From Pseudomonas putida W15Oct28 (GTDB lineage Bacteria; Pseudomonadota; Gammaproteobacteria; Pseudomonadales; Pseudomonadaceae): a stretch of 64,000 nt of DNA. How positions within the stretch are numbered: position 1 is the first letter of the stretch; each line of letters begins with the position of its first letter. A program made the translations under genes and the position numbers. A model generated the notes under the pieces. It was not told the DNA's origin. It saw nothing but the letters and a program-made list of their open reading frames with translations, and did not search any database. Positions 63,953 to 64,000 of the stretch are shown one piece after another. The stretch spans positions 80,890 to 144,889 of the forward strand of contig NZ_JENB01000015.1 in assembly GCF_000708715.2 (NCBI RefSeq), in the 5' to 3' direction.

Positions 63953-64000
63953 CTTGTAGGAGCGGCCTTGCCGGGGCGCCGGACCGGTCGGATGGGCCGC
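63953..64000. repeat. Partial REP-type element cut by the window edge
   Basis: Begins TTGTAGGAGCGGCCTTGCCG, the left arm of the GTAGGAGCGGCC-type palindrome. The right arm is beyond the window. Confidence 0.6.

Overview
The window looks like chromosomal DNA of a Pseudomonas putida-group bacterium. The evidence is high-GC coding, interspersed palindromic REP elements of the Pseudomonas type (a GTGGGAGCGG- or GTAGGAGCGG-type core), and a gene set typical of that group: sohB, csrA/rsm, modABC, galU, gor, ahpCF, sstT, nhaR, a puuB-like oxidase, endA and pqqU. The species call is inferred from gene content only.

Layout. 1-5.2 kb: the end of a methyltransferase, an SDR and an APH-like kinase, an SCP2 protein, a histidine phosphatase, sohB and tRNA-Cys. 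5.1-9.9 kb: a roughly 4.6-kb accessory segment bounded by 96-bp imperfect direct repeats of the tRNA-Cys 3' end plus its terminator. It carries an LprI-like secreted protein, a decayed umuC copy, a 66-aa small ORF, a CoiA-like zinc protein and a 509-aa protein with a duplicated domain. No integrase is present. 9.9-15 kb: a DNA-damage block (SRAP protein divergent from umuDC across a LexA box) and a membrane protein broken at a G8 tract.

15-21.5 kb: lipoprotein hydrolase, autotransporter, adhP, DoxX, tRNA-Leu and a candidate sRNA. 21.5-26.4 kb: a three-gene signalling set (PAS histidine kinase, two-domain KaiC-like ATPase, single-domain response regulator), then csrA and topoisomerase IB. 26.4-30.8 kb: modABC with a ModE-like operator, and a nitronate monooxygenase-like enzyme. 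30.9-38.1 kb: a TsdBA-like dihaem cytochrome pair, galU, gor and ahpCF (sulfur redox, envelope sugar nucleotides, thiol and peroxide defence).

38-48 kb: housekeeping and transport genes (YceH, SstT, NhaR, TerC, a C39-like protein without catalytic residues, puuB-like oxidase, tRNA-Val, SPOR lipoprotein, small HD hydrolase, endA) and a DUF1654-endA operon behind a second LexA box. 48-52 kb: a LysR regulator, a dicarboxylate/amino-acid symporter and a fused tandem Asp/Glu racemase. 52-57 kb: a GntR-controlled catabolic cluster (UxaA/SuyAB-type lyase subunits, DctA-type symporter, Ldh-family dehydrogenase). 57-64 kb: a PqqU receptor, a tandem REP cluster, an SDR, an 830-aa membrane protein of unknown function and a FadR-type regulator.

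The best candidates for undescribed biology are the CoiA-like/duplicated-domain pair in the tRNA-Cys island, the 830-aa zinc-ribbon membrane protein, and the tandem racemase whose first half has lost a catalytic cysteine.
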